The notes under the pieces are model-generated. The model made no database searches, was not told the origin of the DNA, and saw only the letters and a program-made list of their open reading frames with translations. Below, in pieces: positions 25,498 through 34,159 of a stretch of 64,000 nucleotides of DNA (the first letter of the stretch is position 1; each line of letters opens with the position of its first letter). Position numbers and translations under genes: made by a program. The stretch comes from Clostridium_AF sediminicola (GTDB lineage Bacteria; Bacillota; Clostridia; Clostridiales; Clostridiaceae): the NCBI RefSeq assembly GCF_050402865.1, contig NZ_BAABMF010000003.1, positions 186,001 through 250,000 on the forward strand. The letters are read 5' to 3'.

Positions 25498-26511
25498 TTA
25501 TTCTTCATTTAGTAACTGTTCAGAAATCTTGTCCATATTATCTAGGAACACTTTAATTCCGTCGCTATCCATAATTTTATATTCAACGTTTTGAGCTTTT
25601 TCCATCTCTTTTTTAAACTCTTCATTTTTCGTTACATTCAATAATGCACTATAAAGCAACTCTTTAATTGCATCATCTGTACCACTACGAATTGCAAACA
25701 TAGTCAACATATCATTAGACATTTCATAACCATAATCATAAATACTATCTATTTTACCATAAGTTCCATCATAGTCTTCATCTGATAATACAGCTAGTGG
25801 AACAATACTTCCTTCTTGAACAAACTGATCAGCAGCATTAAGAGTTGTAGCCATAACTATTGTATCATTACTTATAAGATTTACTATACCTTGATTTCCG
25901 TTTTCATAAGTTACAGTTTCACTTTCGGCTCCCATACCAGTATAAATTTCTTTTTGTGTGCCATGTAATGGTTTTCCTATTCCAGGACTACCAAAAACAA
26001 TTCTATTTTCTTTTGCATAATTTTCAAGATCTTCAACAGTTTTAATACCTGTGTTTTCAGGGCTTACATATAAACCAAACTTGAGACTTTGAAAACTAAT
26101 AATAGGCTCAAAATCCGTTCTCTTAAACGCAGTAGTTTGTGCCTTTGGAACATAGGACATAATTGAACTGTTTGTATAAATAATAGTGTTTGTATTTGCT
26201 TCTTCTGCAAGATATTCAGTTGCAGCTACTACTCCACCTGCACCTGGTTTATTATTAACAACTACATCTGTACCCAATTCATCAGCTAGATATTTTGCAA
26301 TAATTCTATTAGCAACATCTGCACCACCACCTGGAGCATAAGGCACAATAATATTAACAGGTTCACTTAAAAATTTCTGAACTAATTGCTCACTATTTGA
26401 TTTGCCATTTCCTTGATCAACAGAATTTTTTTCTGTTCCACTTGAACACCCAACTAAAAAACTTATTACTAACATCATTACTAATCCAATTCTTATCGTT
26501 TTCATTTTCAT
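25498..26511 (-). CDS. tctC: Tripartite tricarboxylate transporter, solute-binding lipoprotein
   Basis: The 337-residue product starts with a lipoprotein signal peptide (lipobox FLVGC, Cys22) and a low-complexity Ser/Asn/Gln linker. The TctC/Bug domain follows: PVNIIVPYAPGGGADVANRI, NKPGAGGVVAATEYLA, VFGSPGIGKPLHGTQKEIY. These proteins capture the ligand outside the membrane and hand it to TctAB. A second operator-like palindrome lies 77 bases upstream, so tctCBA may have its own regulated promoter. Confidence 0.9.
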   Translation of the reverse strand: MKMKTIRIGLVMMLVISFLVGCSSGTEKNSVDQGNGKSNSEQLVQKFLSEPVNIIVPYAPGGGADVANRIIAKYLADELGTDVVVNNKPGAGGVVAATEYLAEEANTNTIIYTNSSIMSYVPKAQTTAFKRTDFEPIISFQSLKFGLYVSPENTGIKTVEDLENYAKENRIVFGSPGIGKPLHGTQKEIYTGMGAESETVTYENGNQGIVNLISNDTIVMATTLNAADQFVQEGSIVPLAVLSDEDYDGTYGKIDSIYDYGYEMSNDMLTMFAIRSGTDDAIKELLYSALLNVTKNEEFKKEMEKAQNVEYKIMDSDGIKVFLDNMDKISEQLLNEE

Positions 26512-26587
26512 CTTTATCCCTCCATCATTTAATATAATAGCTAATTTGATTTATGCCAAAATTATATCCTAAATATCCAAACAATAA

Positions 26588-26603
26588 TATGCCACATGGC
26601 GGA
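26588..26603. promoter_or_regulatory. Operator-like palindrome, copy 2
   Basis: TATGCC-ACAT-GGCGGA matches the half-site TGCC/GGCA pattern with N4 spacing, imperfect on the right. It lies 77 bases upstream of tctC. Confidence 0.5.
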
Positions 26604-26656
26604 TTTTAAAAAGTTGTAATTATAGATTTTATGAACAAGTATATCTTAATATTATA

Positions 26657-28228
26657 TTATCTATACTTCCCATTAAAAGCTATTTCACCATTACTTAAAG
26701 TTCCTGCTAAATTAATCTGTCCATCTCCTGTAACTGGTAAACGTGCTCCATCTATTTCTGGATTAACATATTTTACAAACCATTCTTCAAGCATTCCCCT
26801 AAGTGCCATTATCGTTTCTTTTTTCTTTTCCTCATCAATCAAATTAATTTTTTCATCAGGATCATTTATAACATCATAAAGTTCATGTGGACCATATGGA
26901 TATCTATGCACATATTTCCACTCACTTGTGCGAACCATTCTTACTGGGCCATATTCATCAAATACAACTACATTTTCTCTTTCTTTCATAGAAGTTCCTC
27001 TGAGTAGATTGGCAAAACTTATTCCTGGTAACTTTTCAGCTTCTGGATTATCAACACCAACATACTCAAGCAGTGTAGGCATAAAATCATAGTGACTCAA
27101 AAGCTCATCACACTTTCTTCCTTGTGGAATATAACCAGGTCTAGATATAATCATTGGAACTTTTACTGAAGTATCAAACATATTTTGTGGAAAAGTACCA
27201 TTCCCTTTTCCCCAAATACCGTGCTGACCCATATTCATTCCATTATCAGAAGTAAAAACTACAATAGTATTGTCCCTAATTCCTAATTCATCAAGTTTAT
27301 CAATAAGCTCTCCTATACTCTTATCCATAGCAGTTATAGCTGTATAATAGCCCTGTACCATGTATTCTCTTTTTTCTTTATCTTCTATTCCTGGATGTCT
27401 TTTGTATACTTGCCAAGGATGAATTTCTTCATTTTGTGCAGATTCAAAGGCACAACCATTATATGAATCCCAAATTTCTTTTGGTTGATCCTCTTTTATC
27501 CATGGAGAATGAGGTGCTGTATAATGGAGACTCAAGTAAAATGGCTGATTATTTTCACTACACTGCTCTATATATTTTTTACCTTCCTCTGTAATAACAT
27601 CAGTAATATATCTATCTTCAATTGTTAATTGCCCATTTCTATGAAAATCAGGTAAATGATAAATACATCCTCCTTTACCTATAACAGACCAATACGAAAA
27701 TCCTTTTTGAGGATTAGGACTATCGCCTAGATGCCATTTGCCAACTATTCCACAATCATATCCATTATTATTTAATAGATTACTATACCCTACTTGACCT
27801 TTTAAATATTCTATTGTTTCATCACTTTCATGTTTAATAAATCTGTACTGTGATGTTTCAGCTATATCAACTTTTTCTTCTTCTGGTACTGTATTATAAT
27901 CAATATCAGTATTCTCCCCTAACGAAGCTATATATCGTTTTTTACTAACCTTTTGACCTTCATATTCTTCTTTATTTATACATCCTTTACCTAGCCAATC
28001 ATGTACTCCATGTTGTGATGGAATTTTTCCTGTCAAAATTGACGCTCGTGCTGCTGAGCACACTGGAGATGTACAAAAATAATTTGTAAATAACATCCCT
28101 TCCTCAGCTAATTTATCTAAATTAGGTGTTCTAACTTCATTATTCCCGTAACATCCCATTGCCCAATATCCATGATCATCAGATAAAATAAATACAATAT
28201 TAGGTTTATCATAATCTTTCTTCATCAT
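26657..28228 (-). CDS. Sulfatase (Cys-type), second in operon
   Basis: A 523-residue arylsulfatase-superfamily enzyme. The N-terminus NIVFILSDDHGYWAMGCYGN supplies metal-binding Asp residues. The formylglycine motif is C57-S-A-A-R61 within SPVCSAARASILTGKIPSQH, with Ala in the usual Pro position. GIVGKWHLG, TSDNGMNMGQHGIWGKG and a C-terminal HELYDVINDPDEKINLID complete the fold. No signal peptide is visible, so it acts in the cytoplasm after uptake. Activation needs an anaerobic radical-SAM maturase that is not in this window. It follows the nucleoside phosphorylase gene by 41 bases. Confidence 0.85.
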   Translation of the reverse strand: MMKKDYDKPNIVFILSDDHGYWAMGCYGNNEVRTPNLDKLAEEGMLFTNYFCTSPVCSAARASILTGKIPSQHGVHDWLGKGCINKEEYEGQKVSKKRYIASLGENTDIDYNTVPEEEKVDIAETSQYRFIKHESDETIEYLKGQVGYSNLLNNNGYDCGIVGKWHLGDSPNPQKGFSYWSVIGKGGCIYHLPDFHRNGQLTIEDRYITDVITEEGKKYIEQCSENNQPFYLSLHYTAPHSPWIKEDQPKEIWDSYNGCAFESAQNEEIHPWQVYKRHPGIEDKEKREYMVQGYYTAITAMDKSIGELIDKLDELGIRDNTIVVFTSDNGMNMGQHGIWGKGNGTFPQNMFDTSVKVPMIISRPGYIPQGRKCDELLSHYDFMPTLLEYVGVDNPEAEKLPGISFANLLRGTSMKERENVVVFDEYGPVRMVRTSEWKYVHRYPYGPHELYDVINDPDEKINLIDEEKKKETIMALRGMLEEWFVKYVNPEIDGARLPVTGDGQINLAGTLSNGEIAFNGKYR

Positions 28229-28269
28229 AAAATACTCCTTCTCAAATTATTTCAGGAACAATTCACAAA

Positions 28270-29094
28270 TTAACCAATGCTAGTAACTATTCTAGCTACC
28301 CAATCACAAAAATTAACTGATGCTTTTTTTGCAGTTTCTACAACTCTAGCATGTGAGTGTTTTTGTTTTTGTATACCTGTAGCCATATTTGTTATACAAG
28401 CTATTCCCAATACATCTAATCCTAGATAATTTGCCGCTATTGTTTCAGGAACTGTAGACATTCCAACAGCATCTGCCCCTTGTCCACCTATAGCTCTTAT
28501 CTCAGCTGCTGTTTCATAATAAGGGCCCATAAATCCTGCATAAACACCTTCTTTATATTCAACCCCTAAATCATTTGCTATTTTTTTAGCTTCATCTATC
28601 AATTCAAGTTTATATGGTTCAGACATATCTGGAAATCTTGGTCCGAATCTTTTATCATTAATTCCAATAAGAGGATTATCTCCCATCAAATTTATAAAAT
28701 CATTTATTAGCATTAATGTGCCAGGTTTAAAGCTTGTATTTATACCGCCACAAGCATTAGTTACTAAAAGCTTCTCAATCCCTAATTGCTTCATTACGAA
28801 TACCGGATATACAACTTCTTTCATAGTGTATCCCTCATAATAGTGAAACCTTCCTTGCATAGCTAATACATTGACATCATTTATTTTTCCAAATACTAAT
28901 CGTCCTTCATGTCCTTCAACTGTAGATTGTGGAAAATTAGGTATATCCTTATAATCAATATACTTTTTATCTTCTATTACATCAACTAAATCCCCTAATC
29001 CTGAGCCTAAGATAACTGCAACTTTACTTTTAAAATCAACTTTACTTTCTATATACTTTACTGATTCCATAACTTTATCATACATTCTATTCAT
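28270..29094 (-). CDS. punA: Purine nucleoside phosphorylase (trimeric type)
   Basis: The 274-residue protein has the class-I PNP motifs VILGSGLGDLVD, FPQSTVEGHEGRLVFG, the signature VTNACGGINTSFKPGTLMLI, GFMGPYYETAAEIRAIGGQG, ADAVGMSTVPE and ITNMATGIQKQKHSH. It cleaves guanosine/inosine-type nucleosides with phosphate. Its position between two sulfatase genes, with gaps of 41 and 49 bases, is unusual and implies that a purine nucleoside or a structurally similar glycoside is part of the pathway, or that the enzyme has been recruited for another N-glycoside. Confidence 0.9.
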   Translation of the reverse strand: MNRMYDKVMESVKYIESKVDFKSKVAVILGSGLGDLVDVIEDKKYIDYKDIPNFPQSTVEGHEGRLVFGKINDVNVLAMQGRFHYYEGYTMKEVVYPVFVMKQLGIEKLLVTNACGGINTSFKPGTLMLINDFINLMGDNPLIGINDKRFGPRFPDMSEPYKLELIDEAKKIANDLGVEYKEGVYAGFMGPYYETAAEIRAIGGQGADAVGMSTVPETIAANYLGLDVLGIACITNMATGIQKQKHSHARVVETAKKASVNFCDWVARIVTSIG

Positions 29095-29143
29095 CTTAAA
29101 ATCTCCTAACTTTAATTTTTATTTTATGTGAAATAAACATAAT

Positions 29144-30631
29144 CTAATCTATTAAAAGTGGATCATTGGTTTCTCTTTGCCACCTTTTTAAACCATTAAT
29201 CATTTCTTTTTCAATACAAGAGTACTCTTTTTTCCCAATTAAATTGTTTAACTCATAGGGATCTTCTTTTAAATTATATAACTCTTTCATTTGGCCTTCA
29301 AATGATACGTATTTATAGTCTCCTTTCACATACATGCGACCATTAATTTTTTCTGCATATCCATGTCCACTTGTTTCACACATTAAGTCTTCTCTCCAAG
29401 AATCCTTATCTTCTGAGAACAGTTTTATAATACTTTCACCATGAACCTTATTATCAAAAGCTAAACCTGCTGCATCTAATATAGTTGTTGGTATGTCCAT
29501 ATTTGAAACTAATTTATTACACTTTTGTTTAGTTTCTATTTTACCAGGCCATTTAATAGCCATTGGAATTCTCATAACTTCTTGTGACATATATGAACAT
29601 TTATCAAAATGTCCTCCATGGCTTGCTAATGCATCTCCATGGTCTGTAGACCAAATTACTATAGTATTTTCATCTAGTCCAAGCTCTTTTAATTTGTTTA
29701 GCACCATTCCGCCTGCATCATCGATCATAGTTTGGTGAGCATATGCACGTGCTAATATCTGCTGCCACTTTTCCCATTGCAATGCACTAGGAATAATAAT
29801 TTTATTATTCTCGTCGCACAATGGAGTATTACGCTCAACTCTATGGACTGCTGGTCTATTTTCTAAATTATCAAAATGATTTCCATAAATCCGTATATCT
29901 TCCGGATTATACATATCTAAATATTCTTGAGTTGGGAAGAAAGGTTGATGAGGACCCCAAAAATCAACTCGTAAATGAAAAGGCTCTTTACTAGCACTAT
30001 TCTTAATTTCTTCTAATTTATCACAAGCAAGATTTGCTAAGAAAAATGCTTCATGTGTTTCTTTTGGTGTTGTAGTTATACCAACAGCATGTTCTCCGCA
30101 CCAATTTGCCTGACAAGAGTAAACCGCCCCTTCCTTTAATCCCTTAAATGTACCTTGATCAGCCATTCCCTTAGGAGTAAAATCATATTCAATCTTATGC
30201 ATCGCTTGGGGAAGTTTTTTTCTCTTTAAATAATCTTTGTACTCCTCAGTTATGTATGGATTTCCATATCCTTCACAACTAAACCCTTTACAATTATGTT
30301 CAGTAATTGCTGTTCCAGGGCCTGCATGCCATTTTCCATAGTAGTAATTTTTATACCCTGCTTCACTTAACTTTCTAAGATAACTTTCTTCATCATAAGA
30401 TATTTCAGAATCATTAAAGCATTGTCTATGGGTATGTGCAAATAAACCATTTATCATTGTACGTCTTACTGGCCCACATAATGGAGTTGCACAATAAGAA
30501 TTAGTAAATTCTACCCCTTCATTGGCCAATTGATCAAAATTAGGTGTTTTAGGTTTTACTCCTCCATCCCACCCATGTCGATAATATGCTTGATGATCAT
30601 TTAAAATAAAAACAATATTAGGCTTTTTCAT
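29144..30631 (-). CDS. Sulfatase/phosphonate monoester hydrolase-like (Cys-type), first in operon
   Basis: A 495-residue enzyme of the sulfatase superfamily. NIVFILNDHQAYYRHGWDGG supplies the first metal ligands; C52-G-P-V-R56 (TPLCGPVRRTMINGL) is a canonical C-x-P-x-R formylglycine motif. YYGKWHAG, STDHGDALASHGGHFDKCSY and KELYNLKEDPYELNNLI follow. The RRTMINGLFAHTH version resembles the phosphonate-monoester-hydrolase branch. There is no signal peptide. It is the first gene of the operon, with the best operator palindrome 112 bases upstream. Confidence 0.85.
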   Translation of the reverse strand: MKKPNIVFILNDHQAYYRHGWDGGVKPKTPNFDQLANEGVEFTNSYCATPLCGPVRRTMINGLFAHTHRQCFNDSEISYDEESYLRKLSEAGYKNYYYGKWHAGPGTAITEHNCKGFSCEGYGNPYITEEYKDYLKRKKLPQAMHKIEYDFTPKGMADQGTFKGLKEGAVYSCQANWCGEHAVGITTTPKETHEAFFLANLACDKLEEIKNSASKEPFHLRVDFWGPHQPFFPTQEYLDMYNPEDIRIYGNHFDNLENRPAVHRVERNTPLCDENNKIIIPSALQWEKWQQILARAYAHQTMIDDAGGMVLNKLKELGLDENTIVIWSTDHGDALASHGGHFDKCSYMSQEVMRIPMAIKWPGKIETKQKCNKLVSNMDIPTTILDAAGLAFDNKVHGESIIKLFSEDKDSWREDLMCETSGHGYAEKINGRMYVKGDYKYVSFEGQMKELYNLKEDPYELNNLIGKKEYSCIEKEMINGLKRWQRETNDPLLID

Positions 30632-30742
30632 ATTTTATCATCCCTTTTTCATTTTAATTAACTCATTCACATAGAAGAATTTTACTTCGAAATTTTATTA
30701 TTTTGCCTTTCCTAAAGAGTATAGCAAAATAATATTGCTAAA

Positions 30743-30762
30743 AAAATGCCACTCGGCATTTT
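30743..30762. promoter_or_regulatory. Operator-like palindrome, copy 1 (perfect)
   Basis: AAAATGCC-ACTC-GGCATTTT: perfect 8-bp half-sites with a 4-bp spacer, the geometry of Crp/Fnr dimers, 112 bases before the first sulfatase gene. Confidence 0.65.
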
Positions 30763-30803
30763 GTAATAATTGTTTAAAACAAAACTCTAAAAGGAATGTA
30801 AAT

Positions 30804-30842
30804 CAGAAAGGGCTGTTTCAGAGTATATTCTGAAACAGCCCC
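30804..30842. terminator. Strong hairpin terminator
   Basis: GGGCTGTTTCAGA and TCTGAAACAGCCC form a perfect 13-bp stem around GTATAT; on the minus strand it runs into CTTTCTGATTT, ten bases past the 48-codon gene. Confidence 0.75.
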
Positions 30843-30851
30843 ATTCGCTTA

Positions 30852-30998
30852 TTATCTTTTCAAATTAATAGGATTTCCTTTGCCATGGTTTCTTTTTGGG
30901 TCTTTCAACGCAATCGAACCATACTCTTCCATATTCACTTTGTCAAGTTCTTTTTTATCCTTTTCCTGCATAATATTTCCCTTGCTCTTTTTACTCAA
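30852..30998 (-). CDS. Small Lys-rich protein, 48 residues
   Basis: TTG at 30996-30998 follows a strong GGAGGTG site. The product MSKKSKGNIMQEKDKKELDK continues to NHGKGNPINLKR. It is hydrophilic, with no Cys and no membrane segment. A dedicated perfect terminator follows, so it is probably a real short gene, perhaps a spore or nucleoid-associated small protein; no family is recognised. Confidence 0.55.
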   Translation of the reverse strand: MSKKSKGNIMQEKDKKELDKVNMEEYGSIALKDPKRNHGKGNPINLKR

Positions 30999-31051
30999 AA
31001 AAACACCTCCTTATATCTATATAATGCACAATTTCCCGTACACAATTCGGA

Positions 31052-31118
31052 TTTAAGAAAATGAATTAGATTTTCTTGGCGAAGTGCAGTGACTTTCTAG
31101 CTATATATGGCTTTGTTC
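31052..31118. repeat. Repeat R6, copy 2
   Basis: Same ~67-base element as 15248-15315 in the same orientation: hairpin AAGAAAAT-GAATTAG-ATTTTCTT, then GAAGTG...TAGCTATATATG. It ends at the stop of the MazG-like gene. Confidence 0.65.
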
Positions 31119-31437
31119 ATCTATTTATACTTCTCTCCTCATCCCATCCATCTGGATATCTTTTTCTCAATTTATTTTTATTTATTTCTGCAATATCTTC
31201 TAGTTTGTACCCAACTGTTTCTGCCAGATAAGTTATATACCATAATACATCACCAAGTTCTTTAACTAAATTTTCTTTTGACATTTCATGTGAGTGATAC
31301 ACAACTTTTTTTATGTAATCTGTAACTTCACCTGCTTCTCCTGATATTCCCATAGCTCCAAGGCTTAAACATTCTTTTAAATTACTCATATCTCCAGCTG
31401 TTCTTTTCATTTCTTCTTGATATTCTTCAAATGTCAA
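31117..31437 (-). CDS. MazG-like nucleotide pyrophosphohydrolase
   Basis: A 106-residue all-helical protein with the MazG metal-binding motifs GISGEAGEVTDYIKK and ELGDVLWYITYLAE. Single-domain MazG-like enzymes hydrolyse non-canonical or surplus NTPs to NMP and pyrophosphate, a house-cleaning role. Length is typical. It lies between intergenic repeats R6 and P1, with no operon partner. Confidence 0.8.
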   Translation of the reverse strand: MTFEEYQEEMKRTAGDMSNLKECLSLGAMGISGEAGEVTDYIKKVVYHSHEMSKENLVKELGDVLWYITYLAETVGYKLEDIAEINKNKLRKRYPDGWDEERSINR

Positions 31438-31455
31438 TTTTATATCCCCCTTTTA

Positions 31456-31598
31456 TCAGTTGACAGTGTACAGTTTTCAGTTAAGGATATTTTTACTACG
31501 TAAAAATTTAAATTAAATTTGTTCCCTTGACTTAATTCTAGGATTTTCCCAGAAGATTATCCTTTACTGAAAACTGAAACTGAAAATTGTCAATTATC
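31456..31598. repeat. Palindromic repeat family P, copy 1
   Basis: An imperfect inverted repeat of about 143 bases: the left arm CAGTTGACAGTGTACAGTTT pairs with the right arm ACTGAAAACTGAAACTGAAA, with inner arms TTAAGGATA...TATCCTTTA. It begins just upstream of the MazG-like gene and overlaps the stop of the GDPD gene. Confidence 0.65.
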
Positions 31599-32373
31599 AT
31601 TTTATCAGTTCTTTAATTATCTTACTTATTCTTTTTTTCTTCTTTAATGAGTTTAACATATCAGGTCTGTTTGTCAAAATATCATCTACGCCTAACTTTA
31701 TAACTTTCATCATAGCTTTTTTATCATCAGGAGTGAATGTCCCTACTATATATCCACTGTCTTTTAAAGCTTTTATTTTTCCTTTTGTTTTTTCTTTATT
31801 GAAACAAAAATTAGGTATATATACAGCGTCAGCTTTTACCTTTTTTACATAAAGTTCAGGCTTTGCACCAAGAAAGAAGAAATTAATTCCTGTTTTTATA
31901 GAGGGGTCTATTTTTTTTATCTCCAAAATTTTATCTTTCTGAAACGAAGTTACGATAGCCCTATCTTTAAAATTATATTTATTTATTAGCTCTACAACTT
32001 TATCTTCCATACCCTCATAATGATTTGCCCATCCTTTTAACTCTATTAAAATTCCCATATTAGAGTTTTTTATAAAATCAAAAACTTCACTTAATAATGG
32101 AATTTTTTCACCTTTGAATTCTTTTGAAAATTTTATACCTGCATCAAGCTCTTTTAATTCTTCTAAAGTATAGTTAGCTACAAGACCACTACCATTAGTT
32201 GTTCTATCTAAAACCAAATCATGTATTACTACAACATGACCATCTTTAGAGAGATGTACATCAATCTCAATAGCATCAGCCCCCATCTCTTGTGCTGTTC
32301 TGATAGCTGCAATTGTATTTTCTGGTGCAGCATAACTAGCACCTCTATGAGCTATATTCCTAAATTTATACAA
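31597..32373 (-). CDS. Glycerophosphodiester phosphodiesterase
   Basis: The 258-residue protein has the GDPD TIM-barrel motifs NIAHRGASYAAPENTIAAI, GADAIEIDVHLSKDGHVVVI, HDLVLDRTTNGSG and IPLLSEVFDFI. It hydrolyses glycerophosphodiesters to glycerol-3-phosphate and an alcohol. No signal peptide is seen, so it is cytoplasmic. The usual UgpQ size is kept. It stands alone. Confidence 0.85.
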   Translation of the reverse strand: MYKFRNIAHRGASYAAPENTIAAIRTAQEMGADAIEIDVHLSKDGHVVVIHDLVLDRTTNGSGLVANYTLEELKELDAGIKFSKEFKGEKIPLLSEVFDFIKNSNMGILIELKGWANHYEGMEDKVVELINKYNFKDRAIVTSFQKDKILEIKKIDPSIKTGINFFFLGAKPELYVKKVKADAVYIPNFCFNKEKTKGKIKALKDSGYIVGTFTPDDKKAMMKVIKLGVDDILTNRPDMLNSLKKKKRISKIIKELIK

Positions 32374-32477
32374 ACTCTCACCCTTATTAATTGATTATGC
32401 TTTATTTTATGAAAGAGGATTGTGATTTTGCTACACATTTATACAGCAGTTAAGAGTGAAGAGTTAAAAGTTAATAG

Positions 32478-32741
32478 TTAGATCTTAAACAAAGTCCACT
32501 TACAAGTGCTAAGCTCATATTTTATCTCATATAGTTTCAGGACACCATTTATCGTGCTCTGACATATAAACACAATCATTTTGTTTCCTGCTAATTTTTC
32601 TACTTCTCGCTCTATTACTTTTTCAATTTTTACAACTACATTGCTATCATCTTCAGCTTTTATTCTAAATCTTACTGGATGTGGAATACCCACTTCATCA
32701 TACCAAACTACCATTTCAATAGGTTTTGCAATTATTTTCAT
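32478..32741 (-). CDS. Small protein downstream of dinB
   Basis: An 87-residue protein (MKIIAKPIEMVVWYDEVGIP ... CQSTINGVLKLYEIKYELST), probably beta-rich. It starts 14 bases after the dinB stop, so the two are co-transcribed and under the same SOS box. Small proteins of this type commonly follow Y-family polymerase genes in clostridia; the function is unknown. The stop is followed at once by a TTAACTTTTAACTCTTCACT repeat. Confidence 0.65.
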   Translation of the reverse strand: MKIIAKPIEMVVWYDEVGIPHPVRFRIKAEDDSNVVVKIEKVIEREVEKLAGNKMIVFICQSTINGVLKLYEIKYELSTCKWTLFKI

Positions 32742-32755
32742 TTACTATTCCTTCC

Positions 32756-34021
32756 TTACAAAATACTTGACATTATAGGATAATCTTCTTCTTGAACTCC
32801 TCCATTAATAGGTTTTATTCCTGAATGAAGAAAACTAGAACGTACAACAGCTTTTTTACCATATTTAAGTCTTATATTATCTATAGCTTTATCTAAAGCA
32901 ATGTTCTTTTTCACATCTACTTCATCAAAAAAAGAAACTTGAACTTGTTGTTCAGTATTTAGACTAGAAACCCTAATACCAATATGTCTAATAGGCTCTC
33001 CTCTCCATACATTATCAAACAATTCTTTTGCCACAGAATAGATTCTCTTTGTTGAATTGGTATAATAGCTCAGTTTTTTTTGATGGGAATAATGTTGAAA
33101 TTCACTATTTCTAATGCTAATAGAAACCAATGAACATAAATTCTTAGAATCTCTAAGTCGCATGCCCAACGTCTCTGTAAGAGATAAAATAACCATATGG
33201 GCAGTTCTACAATCAGTTACATCAAATGCAATTGTAGTAGAATTACCAAGTCCTTTCATTTCTATATAATTACTTTTTCTAACAAATGAATCATCAATCC
33301 CATTAGCATATTTCCATAAAAGCAATCCAAAGCTTTTAAATTTATTTTTTAAAAGATCAACATCATAATTTGCAAGATCTCCAATAGTATTAATATTATA
33401 TTTTCTAAGTTTGGGGCCTGTGGCTCTTCCAACCATAAAAAGTTCTTCTACAGGAAGAGGCCACATCTTATCTGGTATCTCATTTTTAAATAATGTATGC
33501 ACATTATCAGGTTTTTTAAAATCAGATGCCATTTTTGCTAATAATTTATTTGATGATATTCCTATATTCACCGTAAACCCTAATTCTTTTTTTATTCGAT
33601 TTTTTATTTCATAGGCTACATCTAAAACAGGTTTTCTAAATACTTTTTCTAAATTAGTAAAATCTAAAAAACATTCGTCTATAGAATATCTCTGCACCAT
33701 AGGTGAATACTCTTTTAATATGTTTACCATGGCAGTACTACATTTTATATATAAATCGTAATGTGGCGGAACAATTCTTAAACTAGGACATTTTTTTAAT
33801 GCTGCATATAAAGTTTCTCCTGTTTTTATTCCAAATTTCTTAGCTGGAATAGATTTTGCAAGTATAATTCCATGCCTGCTTTTAGGATCACCACCTACGG
33901 CAGAAGGTATTGTTCTCAAATCTTCTAATGTACCATGCTGCAATCTATTTACAGCTTCCCATGATAAATATGCTGAGTTTACATCTACATGAAAAATAAT
34001 TTTTTCTAAATTATTTTCCAT
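32756..34021 (-). CDS. dinB: DNA polymerase IV (Y-family)
   Basis: A 421-residue translesion polymerase. Motifs: FHVDVNSAYLSWEAVNRLQH with the first catalytic Asp, the finger segment GGDPKSRHGIILAKS, YSIDECFLDFT with the catalytic Asp-Glu pair, NIGISSNKLLAKMASDFKKP, and a helix-hairpin-helix block (MVGRATGPKLRKYNINTIGD). I choose ATG at 34021 with an AAGGAGATGAT site rather than the in-frame extension to 34132. A perfect LexA box lies 69 bases upstream, so it is SOS-induced. The C-terminal beta-clamp motif is plausible in VQVSFFDEVD. Confidence 0.9.
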   Translation of the reverse strand: MENNLEKIIFHVDVNSAYLSWEAVNRLQHGTLEDLRTIPSAVGGDPKSRHGIILAKSIPAKKFGIKTGETLYAALKKCPSLRIVPPHYDLYIKCSTAMVNILKEYSPMVQRYSIDECFLDFTNLEKVFRKPVLDVAYEIKNRIKKELGFTVNIGISSNKLLAKMASDFKKPDNVHTLFKNEIPDKMWPLPVEELFMVGRATGPKLRKYNINTIGDLANYDVDLLKNKFKSFGLLLWKYANGIDDSFVRKSNYIEMKGLGNSTTIAFDVTDCRTAHMVILSLTETLGMRLRDSKNLCSLVSISIRNSEFQHYSHQKKLSYYTNSTKRIYSVAKELFDNVWRGEPIRHIGIRVSSLNTEQQVQVSFFDEVDVKKNIALDKAIDNIRLKYGKKAVVRSSFLHSGIKPINGGVQEEDYPIMSSIL

Positions 34022-34089
34022 TATTATCATCTCCTTGAAATTTATATTGCTTATGCTTCTTCGCAATTTATTTACATATCTATTATACC

Positions 34090-34103
34090 CGAACAAACGT
34101 TTG
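34090..34103. promoter_or_regulatory. LexA (SOS) box of dinB
   Basis: CGAACAAACGTTTG matches the Gram-positive LexA/DinR consensus CGAAC-RNRY-GTTYG at every position and extends to the 14-bp palindrome AACAAACGTTTGTT. Confidence 0.85.
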
Positions 34104-34159
34104 TTAATCAAGTAAAATTTAAGGTTTCTCAAAAATTTGAGAAACCTTGGCTTATTATT

